From Fusarium oxysporum f. sp. lycopersici 4287 (lineage: Eukaryota > Ascomycota > Sordariomycetes > Hypocreales > Nectriaceae), in assembly GCF_000149955.1 (NCBI RefSeq), contig NC_030990.1:1904502-1968501 (forward strand): a DNA stretch of 64,000 nucleotides. The letters run 5' to 3'. The translations under genes and the position numbers were made by a program. Within the stretch, counting starts at the first letter, position 1; each line of letters begins with the position of its first letter. Shown here piece after piece: positions 1-12,085 of this stretch. The notes beneath the pieces were generated by a model. That model had not been told where the DNA came from, ran no database searches, and worked only from the letters and a program-made list of their open reading frames with translations.

Positions 1-528
1 GACACAGGGAATAAGAACAACTGTTGCAATGCATGAAGTGAGGTTGACTTCAGTATCAAGTGTGACGCAATCACTAAAACAAAAGTAGAGTAGCGGAGAA
101 AATACACCTTTCCTGATTCGGAAGAGCATCGAGGTAATGAGAGGCACGTGTGGTCCCCACCAAAAGTCGTCGAAAATTGGGTACCCTTCAGAAATTGGAA
201 AAAAAGTTCCAATGGCCACCAGCGCTTAACAATCGACCCTCGAGATTTCTTCATCCTCGCTTCCACAAGGCAAGAAAAGAAAACCGAGCTCTCCATCTTC
301 CGGCACTTGTGCTGTTGAGACATGCGTATTATGACTACTGATTCTTTTCGGTCAAAGTTTCAACATACTCTTCAGTCCATGATTATACCTTGATTGCCCA
401 CTTGAAGCACCCCTCTGTTGTTGCCTGAGAGACGCCACCATCACTTCGAGTCAACCATCCCCTCCTCCATCGAGCGACAGCGCACAACGAAGCGAGACAT
501 CATAAAACACTCAGTAGGGCCTGCATCA
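1..528. other. 5' flank of RRN3
   Basis: No convincing gene is seen. A short open frame at 150-341 has no recognisable features. The stretch probably holds the promoter and 5' UTR of the RNA polymerase I factor gene that starts at 529. Confidence 0.5.
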
Positions 529-2595
529 ATGAGACCCTTTACACCTGCGACCAGGAATTTCTCTGGTCCTGTTCCAAGGAGCTCCACGCCTGTCCGCTCC
601 ATCCTCAAGCCTGCATCTGTCTTGGGGAGGAGAAAGGCCGAGTATGCTGGACTAAGCGACCCCGTCGACGCACCCGAGAGCCCCACGAAACGCCGCAAAA
701 TCTTTATAGACGAAACCCGAAACGTGACGTACGAAGTCGGACGACGGACCATGGATGAGGTGAAGCTCGAAGTCAGGACTGCCCTTGAAGAGCACCTGAG
801 AGGAAACGATAGTCAATACGACACATTGAAGGAACTCTTCGCTAGCGACAAACAGCGGTACCTACCACCCGTCGTTGGAGAGGAAGATGATACCCTGAAG
901 CCCCATGAACTACAGGTTTACGTGGTGGCTCTTACTGGATGTGTCCCCATTCTCAAAAACAGGCTCTGTAATGGTCTCGTCCATACTGTTCTGAATTGCT
1001 CCTGGCTTGGACGAGACGATGCCTTCGTGAAAGTGTTTACTCATTTCCTGGCGGCCCTGGTCAGCGCCCAGGGTTCGTACCTGTCACCCGTTCTGATGAT
1101 GATGGTGGGGAAATTCTCCGATAGTCGATCTTCAGTGTGGAGTGTCCCGGATTTCCCTGAGGTCAGCCGCGAGACCATGCGCAATCGACTACACAGCACC
1201 CTGCACTATTTGCTCCAGATGTTTCCTTCCGCAATTTCAGTGCTCGAGGAACTCCTCGTGAGCAAGTTGCCGTTCCACAACGAGTCCATGCGTGTACACA
1301 TGGCGTATGTCGACAACCTTCTTCGTATCAAGGACTATGTGCCCGACTCGCGTGACGAAGTTTTTGATATTATCCTGAAACGAGTTGTCCAGATCGACTC
1401 TCAGATGCAAACCGATCTGGAAGATCTCGACGATGATGTAACTGCTGCCGTCATGTACGCGCTGCGAGAACATTCAGAAGGAGACGAGTGGGAGAACGAT
1501 GACGACTCCGACGACGAGAGCGATGCGGAATCGGTCCACAGCGACGACCCCGATTTCGATGAAAATGTCGCCAGAATCAAGTCGATCAAGGGAAGTGTTG
1601 AAAAGATGGATGCCATGATGGACACACTGTTCAGCGTCTACACTCCTCATTTTACCAACCCTGGGTCGGACACGGCATTCGACATGTTTACTGTCCTATT
1701 ACGCGAGTTTGAACAGCTGGTGCTGCCCACATACAAGTCTCGACACACGCAATTCCTCATTTTTCATTTTGCCCAGATGCATGAGCGCCTCACAGACGCA
1801 TTCTGCGGCCAGCTTATTGCCACTGCGTTCCAGGGCAACACGCCCAACGTCCTCAAACAATCTGCCGCAGCATATCTCGCCAGTTTCGTGGCTCGTGGCG
1901 CCCATCTACCAAGCGGCCTGATCCGAAGTATCTTTGGGCTTCTTTTACATCACTTGGACCAGTACCGCAAGAAATATGAACCCTTATGTCGGGGACCAGA
2001 CCTGATGCGATTCACGCCATACTACAGCCTCGTTCAAGCCACACTCTACATATTCTGCTTCCGCTGGCAGGACTTGATCGTATCGACTCCGGAGTTTGTG
2101 GACCCCGAGGATCCAGCTTCATACATTGGTCAGGAGATGGAGTGGATGGGAACATGCAGAAAAGATCTTTCCGTGCAGATCTTCAGCAAACTCAACCCTC
2201 TCAAGGTCTGTGCGCCCGTAATCGTCGAGGAATTCGCCAAGATCTCACATCGTCTCAATTTTATGTACGTCTATCCGTTGGTGGAGAGCAACAAACGTGT
2301 TCGCTTGACGCAATATCTCACGGCCACCTACTCAACAGGAGGAGCCCTTCGAGATGCTGGTTATGAGACGCAAGATGAGAGCTTCCATCAGTTAGACCCT
2401 TATTTCCCATTTGACCCTTATCAGCTGCCAGTTAGTAAAAGGTGGCTCGAGAACGACTACGTGCATTGGAAGGCGGTGCAAGGGCTAAACGCCGAGGACG
2501 AGGACGACAGCGATGATGATATTGATGACGACCTTGATGAGGACGAGATTGAGGAGGGCACAGCGACGGATAGCGATGGTGAAGATTACGAATAG
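529..2595 (+). CDS. RRN3: RNA polymerase I-specific initiation factor RRN3
   Basis: Single-exon gene of 688 aa. RRN3 (TIF-IA in animals) binds RNA polymerase I and recruits it to the rDNA promoter core factor, so it acts in the nucleolus. The frame is open from about 406, but the first ATG in frame is at 529, giving an N-terminus beginning MRPFTPATRNF; the upstream part has only a TTG and is taken as 5' UTR. A basic, proline-rich N-terminus (SPTKRRK near residue 55) precedes the all-helical RRN3 fold. An acidic Asp/Glu/Ser insert lies near residues 320-350, and a second acidic tail (AEDEDDSDDDIDDDLDEDE) ends the protein; both are typical of fungal RRN3. Length matches the family. It is followed by a 1 kb spacer. 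No oddities seen. Confidence 0.9.
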   Translation: MRPFTPATRNFSGPVPRSSTPVRSILKPASVLGRRKAEYAGLSDPVDAPESPTKRRKIFIDETRNVTYEVGRRTMDEVKLEVRTALEEHLRGNDSQYDTLKELFASDKQRYLPPVVGEEDDTLKPHELQVYVVALTGCVPILKNRLCNGLVHTVLNCSWLGRDDAFVKVFTHFLAALVSAQGSYLSPVLMMMVGKFSDSRSSVWSVPDFPEVSRETMRNRLHSTLHYLLQMFPSAISVLEELLVSKLPFHNESMRVHMAYVDNLLRIKDYVPDSRDEVFDIILKRVVQIDSQMQTDLEDLDDDVTAAVMYALREHSEGDEWENDDDSDDESDAESVHSDDPDFDENVARIKSIKGSVEKMDAMMDTLFSVYTPHFTNPGSDTAFDMFTVLLREFEQLVLPTYKSRHTQFLIFHFAQMHERLTDAFCGQLIATAFQGNTPNVLKQSAAAYLASFVARGAHLPSGLIRSIFGLLLHHLDQYRKKYEPLCRGPDLMRFTPYYSLVQATLYIFCFRWQDLIVSTPEFVDPEDPASYIGQEMEWMGTCRKDLSVQIFSKLNPLKVCAPVIVEEFAKISHRLNFMYVYPLVESNKRVRLTQYLTATYSTGGALRDAGYETQDESFHQLDPYFPFDPYQLPVSKRWLENDYVHWKAVQGLNAEDEDDSDDDIDDDLDEDEIEEGTATDSDGEDYE

Positions 2596-3595
2596 AGTCG
2601 TGGCATAGTCATTTACGACAGAAGCATGGTTTGCGATTTGTGGTTTATAAAACACAGCAAGGCGTTGGGGAGGATTTGTTTGATTTACAAAGGCTTGGTT
2701 CTATACCCGAGGGCTCGGATGTGAAACGATCTCGAAAGTTACCATGAGATGAGAGCGAGTTATGGAATGCACATACACTCTTCTAGACAGTGAGCAGAAA
2801 AGGAAAAGTTTACAACCTAAGATATCCCTTGACGGTTTTGCGTCACCATTCATTTGTGTTTGTAATTATTGTGCATACCTATTAATACCATCTCCGCGGA
2901 AAAGATGAGCATCTGTGACGTAGGAGAAATCGTCAGCGAGGTCGCAAAGGGGCCCTTCAGCTCTGATACAGAGTACTAAGTATATAACCTAGGGGTGGCA
3001 GAAAACCCCAGCCTGGAGTCCTAAGTGACAAAAAGGCCCAGATAGTATTGGGATATCTTAGGGCAGTCTATAATGAACTTAGCTTGCTCTCTGATCAGTT
3101 TATTTTCTTGCCTTAATGAAAGGTCTTAATATCTAGAATGAATGGAGGACTTGGAGCCGAAAGCCCTCTCGGAATAGGCAGAAAAACTCCGATTCAGCTC
3201 GTGACTCGACATGTCTTCTTTTCTGACTTGCATATTCTCTTATCATAGCTAATGTAGTTGGATCTTTTCTCTTTCTCTCTCTCTCTCTCTCTTTTCATCA
3301 AGAATCATTATTCATCAAAAACTCTTCTTCTTTTCTGCTCTGACGGTTTTATGTCAGGCTATTTTTAGTTACTATCCTTGCCTTCTCTTTCTCTCATTCC
3401 ATCTACCGAACTCGCACGGGGCATATTCCGCTTCAAGATTTAATCCGCCCGCGCTTACTTAACCCAACCCATCCCAACGTAACCCAGAACTAACTTCGAA
3501 ACCCACTCAAACTTCGAGACTCAGTCATTAAAGTGGGCTCATTCTCGAACTTACATACAAAAGCCTCCAGCAGCAAATTGCCATCTAATCACGTC
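2596..3595. other. Intergenic spacer RRN3 - bZIP gene
   Basis: No gene is supported. The right half is pyrimidine-rich and probably holds the promoter and 5' UTR of the bZIP gene. It contains a CT dinucleotide run at about 3271-3294. Confidence 0.5.
3271..3294. repeat. CT microsatellite
   Basis: About 12 near-perfect CT units within a longer pyrimidine-rich tract, about 300 bp upstream of the bZIP start codon. Such tracts are common in fungal promoters and 5' UTRs. Confidence 0.85.
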
Positions 3596-5187
3596 ATGGC
3601 AAATACAGCTACAGCAGACGAGAGACCTTCTTTTACCGAGTTTCTCAAAAAGACGAAGCAGAAGGTCGCTGGAACGCCATGTGAGGGCCCTGACTGTGCC
3701 ACGCCCCAGCGGAGGGGGAGGAAGAGTAGAGGCAGCGTTGGGGTGAGCAGTGAGTGTAAGTATAGAGCGTGCCCTCGTCATCTTTCTGTGTGATTTCAGT
3801 CGATATCTTTGGTCCGCTTGATTCCGTAAAGGTCCGGTTCAGTGACTGGTCACTCTTCGACTTAGAATCTCAGACAATCGTGCAAGACATCTCACATATC
3901 ACCAAGACACCACTAACACCCCCCAGCACCCGAAAACAGTAGTGAGACTTCACCCCAGAAATCTCGCAAGTCTCTTACTGCAACTGAGAAAGCAAAGTTG
4001 CGCCGGACCCAGGTTCGACGGGCTCAGATCCAGCATCGCCAACGCAAAGCAGAGTATCAGAAACAACTCGAGCTCGACATTACTCACTTCCGTGAACTCA
4101 TCGCCTTGACGGAATTTGAGTCTGAACAACTCAAAAAGGACAATGACTCTATCAAAGAACTATTAACGAATAAAGGCATCACTATCCCAAGATGCAAGTC
4201 TGGTACCTGCTCTATACGTCCCCGTCTCACGAAAGACGTGGTTACTGGCGACAATGATGCTTGGGTCGATGACACGCTGGGCGTGAAGTTGAGGGCCGAG
4301 GATCCTAGTTTTCAAGAATACGATCAAGATGGCGGAGAGATATTTGCCGATATCAACGTCGACGACATTATTGTTACTCTCAAGAAGGATGAATCGATGG
4401 AGACGCCAGCTTTCAGTATCCGATCAAACGAATCGAGCAGCAACGCTACGAGTTCGCCACCGCCTCTACCCGACCTCAACCTGACCCCTGATGAGGAGCA
4501 AAAGGCTGTTAACTTTATCCTCTCGTAAGTTCATCCTGCATCGTGAATGTTGTGATAGCCTCGCTGACACTTCACAGACTTGAGCATATCTGTTGGGATC
4601 ACTTCTTCGTTGGTGATTTTCCATCTCACTCTCACCTCTCCAACGACGAACCCAAAGGCCACTGCCTCATGGCATCTTCACTCTGCATGGCCAATGCACC
4701 TTTGGATGTATTTGGTGACCGCAAGTTAGTCTCTTCAGCATCATCTTGCCACAATCGTCGTTCTCTCGGCTTGGATCCTTACGTACCTCCCGTGCATCTG
4801 GAGTGGCCATCGCCCCGAATATCGTTATCTTCCCTTTATGGCCTAGCACAGAGTCTCAACCCCGGCGACTTGGAGATCACGCCTGTGCAAGCCTGGTTCG
4901 AGCTAGCGTCACGCTTCGACAAGAGTCTTCTGCTAGAAAGACTAGACTTACTAGGCACGGAACTTGTTGGCGTGTCTAAGTGTCTGGAGTTCGGGGCTGT
5001 TATGGAGAAAGATGCTTTCGAGAGTGTTGTTGCGAGGGTGTACGGGGGTACTCTTGAAGAAGCTATGGCTGCCGCTGCGATTATTGATCCACACATGGGT
5101 AGTGTTTGCGATATTTCTCGCATGAGGAATTTTCAGGCTAACCTTCTCACGAACCAACTGGGCTTCGTGGGATATGCTCAGAGCTAA
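3596..5187 (+). CDS. Atypical fungal bZIP transcription factor
   Basis: Three exons fit the sequence: 3596-3755, 3927-4524 and 4578-5187, giving 455 aa. Intron 1 has donor GTAAGT, branch CACTAAC and acceptor CCCCAG; intron 2 has donor GTAAGT and acceptor CACAG. Residues about 72-95 form a bZIP basic region (RRTQVRRAQIQHRQRK) followed by a short helical stretch with leucines. The basic region keeps Ala86, Arg91 and the trailing RK, but the usual invariant Asn is Val83. This is known in a fungal subgroup of bZIP proteins. The remaining 350 residues have no domain I recognise; an acidic, Ser/Pro-rich stretch lies at about 170-240. The C-terminal half (EHICWDHF onwards) resembles conserved tails of unnamed fungal bZIP proteins. 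Target genes cannot be inferred. Confidence 0.8.
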
Positions 5188-5526
5188 GGTGTTCCGTAGC
5201 CAGAGGCTGAAGTCTTTGTGTTGGGTTCGGGGTTTTCATTTTCTTGTTTTCTCATCTTTTCAAACGGCTGAACGGAGATGAAGCCGAGCACTTCAAGGCG
5301 CATTATTGAGATATCTCGTTGTAGGTCTAGAGTATCTCGGGGTTAGTTTTACGAGATATCACTTTGTACAGTGGCCGTCAAGGCTTCACAGGTTTTGAAC
5401 CTACATGCATATGCTTAGGACAATTTAACTCTCTTTTTAGATCTTGCTTTTTTCAACAGATAGGTCGCTAGAGAATATCCACTCTATGAAATCCATCTCT
5501 CCGCTGTTATACATGAGTTGTCATCT

Positions 5527-8500
5527 CTATAATGCCCTAACTATACTCCTCTCATCAAAAATATCCTTCAACAAGCTCGAGATGCAGGCATCTCGATCAA
5601 CTCGGCCCATTGCGTATGTAGACTCAAAGGCAAAGATACTAAGCTGTCCAAAGAAGGGTCGGAGTACCTTCGCTACCAGCTCATCCTTTCTATCAAGGCT
5701 GACATCATCATTAATGCCACCTGGTCCGAGAAGGGGCCGTCGAGATGAGCCACGTGTCACTGGGTTAACAACAGAAGAGGATTGGAAGCCCGAGCTATTG
5801 ACGGACGCTCCGAGCTCGTCAGACAGCTCGTCGACAAGGGCTACAGGTTGATAGGTAGATGGCCGATACACGGCATCGATAGTGTCAGTGATGAAGAGCC
5901 ATTCATGAAGCTGGAAATCATCCGGTGCCACACAGATCAAAAGATCTAAAAGCTTACAGGCCTGCAAAACTGAGGTGTTGGTGTAAGTGTCAGAAGCAGT
6001 GCTGTTGTCGGGTGCAGCAACAGAAGATATTGCTGCATGAATCTCAGCGTTGACAACTGGCCATAGCATGCCTAAATGGATAGCACTAGTTCTCAAAGCC
6101 AGTGCACGGAATACCATGTAAATATCCGCTCTTGTCGTTGATGATGGCGAGGATGTTGACGAAGCGCCCAAAAGCTCAGCCAGTTTGCTAAATATCTCCG
6201 ACAGATCCGAAACAAATGCATCTTCAGAGCCCGCAAGAATCAATGTGGCAATTCTCCGGAGGTTGAGTTGCGTCTTGCGATCAGCTTCGAGACGAGCTGA
6301 AGTTGCTCCAACACCAAACACAATGCCGGCTGTCGAAGGGGCACTAATGCGACCCACGATCTCTGGCATCTTCTCCTTGTCCGTAAGAGTCCATTGTCTT
6401 AACAACGGCAGCCAGTCTTCCTTGGCCAAATCAAGATCCATGCCAAAGAACTTGGGGTCATTGAAAGCATCACCAACATCCTTCTTCCAATTCTTCTGGT
6501 TATTGTGAACTCGTGATAATTCGTGGAGAAGACACATCGTGTTCTTCGATACTATGTCAGGGAATCCTTTGGCCCTCAAGGTTGGTCCAATAACATTAGT
6601 AGAGATAGTGGCCGCAGCAGAGAGGACCCTGTCAGGTTCAACCAAGATTTTTGTCAGTTTTGGAACGATAGAGGCCAATATAGAGATGATATCATCTGGC
6701 CCTTCGCTGGCTCCGTTCAGGGAGTTCCCAGAGTCGGATTTAGGAATACCACTGCCCGATGTTGTCAAGTCAGTGAACGCCACAGGTCTTGTAGTGAAAA
6801 GAGCAGCAAGGAGACGGATAAAAGTGTCCTACAACGATGTTAGCGAACACGCAGGTCATAAATGAGGATATCATAATACCCCTAGCTCCTTTCTCATCCT
6901 CCTCTGTTCTCCAAAGTTGGTGTTGTCAACTTTCTCGCCTAAAAGAGCAGCAAATCCCAGAAGGTTTGGCAGTGTTTGCCTATGTGGGAATGGGTTCGTG
7001 AGAAGGTCTTTGAGGAAGACCATGCAATCCTGCCATATCTCGTCCATAGCATCATCATCTAATGTTCTTGTATACTCCACAAGAAACCAAACAAGATCGG
7101 TGTCTTGCAAGGATATTGTCATCGTGGACTTGGATGCAGTGTCAACGGCACCGGCACCGGTCCTTCGGTATATAGCATTGAATAAGGCAGGCATGCAGTG
7201 CTTGGGCCGGCATGCCTCCAACGCAGAAAGCATATTGAAGACCTGGATTGACTCAGCACCATCAATTGATTGTTTCCATAGACCAATGACTGTCTCGAGG
7301 CATTGGAGATTCTCTGCAGCGAAGAGATGTTCAAGTAATCTCCTAGCACGATTACGCATGCGTAAGGATGTATAATTGAATGACCCAAAGGAGCCTTGAT
7401 CTTGCTTGCTTGAGTCATTGCCTTGGCCCCATGTCCAAATCTTATAACAGATACGGACAGCATCCTGGAACGCCAGATGGACTGTCAGTCGGTCATTTGC
7501 CGTAGCACTGCGAGACTGGGGGGCGTCTGATTGCCACACGTTTGACACCATGCTTCCAAAGAGAGACTGGGGCTGATCCGGGCTCTTTGCCACTTGTGTC
7601 CGAGCCTCTTCGCTCAGGAGCTGTTGATGTGCCCGTGCCAGAACTTGCTCGAGTCCATTGAGGAGGAAAATAAGGGTAGACTCAGGTGACGATTTCTCGC
7701 TACCAGGAGATAGAGCATTGGAGGAGAAGGTTTCCTGCAAGTTGGTAAAGGTTGTGCCGATTTCTCTGCAAAGTGTCTCAACCAGGGGAATGAGTACCTG
7801 GAAGATAGAATCGGAGTATAGCGGCAAGCACTCGGAGACGAAAGCAACCCAGCTGTCTAGGACCGGGCGGCTACTGGGTGAGCTGAGACCATCTTGCAGG
7901 CATTGGAGAAGTTGAGGTGGCGGTGGCGAGACTATCCGGGCTTCTGGCACTGAAAGTGATGGCCGGCTTCCCCTTGGGTCAAATGAGGATGGCCGTCTTT
8001 CAGATATAGGGGAAGTTGGAACGTCAGCCGGGGCGATATCTCTAAGCTTGAGTGTATCATAAACAACATCAAGCAAAAGAACCTGCACATATCCATCCGA
8101 GCCTCGAAGAGACTTCTCGAGTCGATCGATGAGTACGTTTTCAAGGTGCTGAGCTGATAGAGAGGCGGCAAAAGGACTAAGGAGAAACCTATGTAGAAGG
8201 CTGAGTGCGTATCTATAGAGTTGGTTGACACGATCTTCAAACTCCTTGGTAGCATTGTCAGGGGTGTTGGCCGTTATGCACCTCATGCATACACGAATGA
8301 AGAACTCTTGCAATGTCATCTCATTTTCTTCGCCCCCAGCTTTCATCTGGTCAGACTCAAGTTGCGCATGTGTAAACGGGTGACTTACAACTGATCTGCA
8401 TATGCTGACCATGAAAGGAAACATGTTTAGACGATAGCACAGTCCATGAAATATCTCCAGCGCACGTCAATATATTTGAAAGTGTTCTGAGGTAGTAAAG

Positions 8501-11316
8501 AGAAAGATCCAGATCCTCGTCCTCGGAGAATGACAATGAATCTTGATTGGGTTTCTCGTCATTCTGTGTTAGGGTCTGCAAGAAGGGTATGTCGGATAAC
8601 CTGGAAATGAATATCAAAAAAAGTCTGGTATTCATTAGCAGTGGTTTCCAAATTCTCAGAACTGAGACTTACCTATCAATCCCCAGCATTGTGTTAAGCC
8701 ACGCCTTGACTGTCATATATAGAGGGGTCCGATCATCTTGTAGGGCATCAAGGATGAGGAATACTGGCTGTGTGAGCATAACCTCGTAGTTGTCGGCTCC
8801 AGCAAGGCGCGGGAGGCTTTTCATATCCTGTGTCGGGGTTTTAGAACCTCGACGCTCAGGCGAAACATTGTCTTGTAAAGTGTGTGACCATAGCACACTC
8901 AAAGCACGACCTTTGTCAACCGCCTCGATAGCACCGAGACGAGCGGTCTCTTGTGAGATGATAAGACTAGACAATGCTGCTTCAATATCACGATTGGATG
9001 TGGATAGAGCCGACTGCAGTTGCCATAAACCCCTGACTGCTTCGACATGGTATTTTGGTTCAGATGCTGAAAGGTAAGTCCAGGCATGCCGGACCAAGAG
9101 AGGCACCAGACTTGATAGTTGTGCTGTCTCGATCCTCTCGGCATAGTAAAGCTGAGTCGACAGTTGCAGGATAGCCGAGAAGGACGAAAATGCCATAATA
9201 TCTGGGTGTTCAAGAAGTTCAAGCATGAGTTGCAGGAGTTCCTCCTCCTTGGCTTCATATGTTCTTGGGGTCTTGTAGATTGCAAGAACGAGTAACCGAA
9301 TGCAAGCATTGAGATCAGTCTCAGATGATCCCAGGTCCTGGCAGACAAATTGAGCAGCTTGTTCTAGGATAGCTCGTCCTATAGTCAAAGCATCGAAGGG
9401 GGAGGCAGACGCCTCAATATTACCCTGTTCATTGACATAAAAGCTCTGCGACTTCTTCAAAATCTCCACGTTTGTCGGCAAACTTTTGCTTCGATTCTCT
9501 GAGTCCTTACTGATCACAGGAAAGACCCTCTCTGGAACAAGCTCCAAGAGTGACATGGCAACGCTCAGGGCTTGAGTAGAAAGGGTGAACATTTGCGGAT
9601 CCAAGTGGTTCCTGGCAGAGACGCGCTCTTTGAAGTCTTGAAGCATAGCCAATGCTGTTAGGCAGCACAAAGGTGCATGGATTGTGACCATTTCCTCCTC
9701 CCGCACGTTGAAGTTGGACAAGATAAAGTTGACAAGGGAGAGTTTGTCGTTGCGCTCGGGTGGACTGAGAGCTCCAGGACCCAGAGCCTGGGCAAGAAGT
9801 GCAGCAATTTCGCCGTAGATGAGGCCGCTCTCGATACCATCGAAGAAGACGCTAGCACTCCGCAAGACTTCGTTAAACTCCGCCTTGTTTGAGGCATGGT
9901 CCTTGAATCGACGCACGCTCTCGATAATGGGCAGAAAAACCTCAGGGACAACCAAGCCGCCAATTTCCCATCGATCCATCAAAGACAAGCATATTCTGTA
10001 AGGCTTGGCGCGTTCACTAGCTGTATTATGAGAACTGTTTTCAATCATTTGCAAGATAGCCTTGGTCAAGGGTTGCAATCCGAATTCTTCAAAATAGTTG
10101 GTCTTTGAAGCCAAGAAGGCATGCTGGTCAGCAGGAGGGCTGGATGAATTGTCGCCGCTCGCTTCATGTTCAGCGGCTGGTTCAGGCCCCAGCAGCCACG
10201 CCCAAAGGCGCCTGTTCAAACTCATATCGCGCCGAGTGACTACGCCAACAGCTGCTTTTAGCAGTAGTTCAAGGTCGTCCGGCTTTACTCGGGACTGAAT
10301 AACATGAGCATTTAGTGGGAGATGAGAAACTAGGAGGTCTAAGAAGCCGCGCTGAATTAGTAGCTGTTCATCCGAAAGGCCACTCGCAAAGCAACGTAAC
10401 AAGAGCCCCGGCTCAGGGGATGTAACGACCTCCGCGAGCTTGCTTTTAGTGTCTTCGTCGCCGTCACTTTGCGATGTCGCTGACTTGTTCGGGTCAGGGG
10501 CTGCCCTTGGCCCCAAGGGCGGCAGAGAGCGTACCAAGTACGCCAGTGCCCCAGAGCGACGACTCTGGCTGGTTATCGATGCTAGGAAGAAACATTGCCA
10601 AAAGAAGGCATCACCTGAAGAATGCTGATTGGTGATTTCTTCGCTATATGAGGGCCTAATGGCATGCTTGAAACTCTCCACAAGGCGCAGTGTTCGGTCA
10701 AAGTCTTCACTTGTCTCCTCTTCGAGGCCAGGAAGCAGAGCAAGTATTATAGATTTCATTGCTGGGCGAAGTGATCGGGGGTCGATGCCAAGGAAGTGCC
10801 GTTCCAGGAGATCTAGGTATGGTGCCCTTACTGACAGCGAAGCAAAGGAGAGGACTGTGGCCAATCCTGGCAGATATAGAGGTAGGTCTCTCGATAGACC
10901 ATCTTTACCAATGACCGAGAATACCAGATTGTATAGTTCGAGAGCTTTTTGGTGCACGCCAGACGGGAGGGAGGGATTGAGGCACTGTGAGAGTCGTTTC
11001 GCAACAGTAGCTTTGGACGGGATGGCATTGATCGACTTGGGGCGAGCTTGTAGAGCCTGAGATTCGTTATTAACGATACGACTTGGTAATTTCCGCATGC
11101 ATCATACCTTCAGAAGTTTGTTCAGGAACGAAATGTAGTCTGCCCATTCCTCCAAAGCTGTCTCGAATAAGACAAGTGCCCTATCAACTCCGTGTGCATA
11201 TTTGCGATAAGATTTATCCTTGATGGCATAATCTTCTGCGCTGTGAGTCAGAAAGTGGTCCAATTTCTCTCCGTGTCAAAGGCGCACACCCACCTTCACC
11301 CAGCTGGTTCCTCCAT
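5527..11316 (-). CDS. DOP1: DOP1/Dopey-family trafficking protein
   Basis: Six exons on the minus strand fit: 11316-11300, 11240-11108, 11056-8673, 8600-8389, 8339-6880 and 6828-5527, together 5508 nt or 1835 aa, normal for fungal Dopey proteins (DopA of Aspergillus, Dop1 of yeast). The conserved N-terminal Dopey motif (DKSYRKYAHGVDRAL, then EEWADYISFLNKLLK) begins at about residue 13 and is followed by the long alpha-helical repeat region. Dop1 works with Mon2 and the flippase Neo1 on endosome-Golgi membranes; in Aspergillus it affects development. The first exon is only 17 nt. The intron at 8388-8340 appears to use an AAG acceptor because the nearer CAG is too close to the CTGAC branch point; the intron at 6879-6829 has a weak donor GTATTA. 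All junctions keep frame. It diverges from MON1 across 769 bp. Confidence 0.9.
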
Positions 11317-12085
11317 TGGCGTAGAATAGGTGATTCTCGACCCGAGCTCTCGGGAGACACTGAGCGACGACCGGACCCGGGCTCAAGAGCCATGGCTAGT
11401 GAAATATGCGGTTATAGGTGAAATCAAGGACATCGGGTATCCTATCGTGTTGCGACAGCAGCAAAAGGCATCGCTAGAGGCTAAGGATCGCAACAAATGG
11501 CCTACAAGGTCGTTTATGAATCGTCGTAATCAAGCAGGTGCACCGATCCCAATTAGAAGGCTACGTGGAGCATACAGGTAGCCCTCAAGGAGCAAGAAAG
11601 CTCCAGACCCTGAGCCTAGGTGCCAAAAATAACTAATCTAAAGGTTAACTAATTTATATTAAATTGACCTAAGCTTTCCTAAATTTGCCTAAGTCTTTTT
11701 GTCATTTGGGATTGAGGTCCTCAGCTTTCTTACCTCCCCTTGGTAGCTTCAACTGCACCCACTGAAGACACCCTGAAACTGGCGGAGCTCTGTGAGTGCG
11801 GACTCTGATTGGTTCAAGCTTCCAAGCCTTAGACCTATTAGCGCAAGGCTGCAACAGCCCCTCCAGCGCGTCATGCCCCCATGAAGCTCTTGACCTCCTC
11901 TTTTTTTGTCGATATCATCGCTTCTTAATCATATGCGGCCTTTCAAGATGGCATAATGGCCTCGCTTCATATCTACAGAGGATTTCCAGGTCGTATGATT
12001 CTGGTAAAAATAGGTCTTCTTCCATCTCTCCTCCTGACAGACTGCTCTGCCAAGAAATGCAACGAGTGAGCTATCCGCCGCAATC
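11317..12085. promoter_or_regulatory. Shared divergent promoter region DOP1 / MON1
   Basis: The only spacer between two head-to-head genes, so it must carry both promoters and 5' UTRs. A MITE-like copy occupies 11589-11737. An open plus-strand frame at 11330-11581 has no recognisable protein features. No TATA box or known operator was identified with certainty. Confidence 0.55.
11589..11737 (+). mobile_element. MITE-like repeat, copy A
   Basis: About 149 bp. The left end reads GGAGCAAGAAAGCT and the right end AGCTTTCTTACCTCC, an imperfect terminal inverted repeat. The interior has the family blocks: CAGACCCTGAG, GCCAAAAATAACTAATC, repeated CCTAAG/CCTAAA words, then TTTTTGTCATTTGGGATTGAGGTCCT. 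It lies between the DOP1 and MON1 start codons. Its left flank TAGCCCTCAA is shared, inverted, with the right flank of copy F, so the true repeat may be longer. Confidence 0.7.

Noticed and set aside
11330..11581. Plus-strand open frame of about 83 codons in the DOP1/MON1 spacer
   Set aside because: No domain, no splice or homology signal, and it lies in the promoter and 5' UTR area of DOP1, whose minus-strand first exons are well supported.
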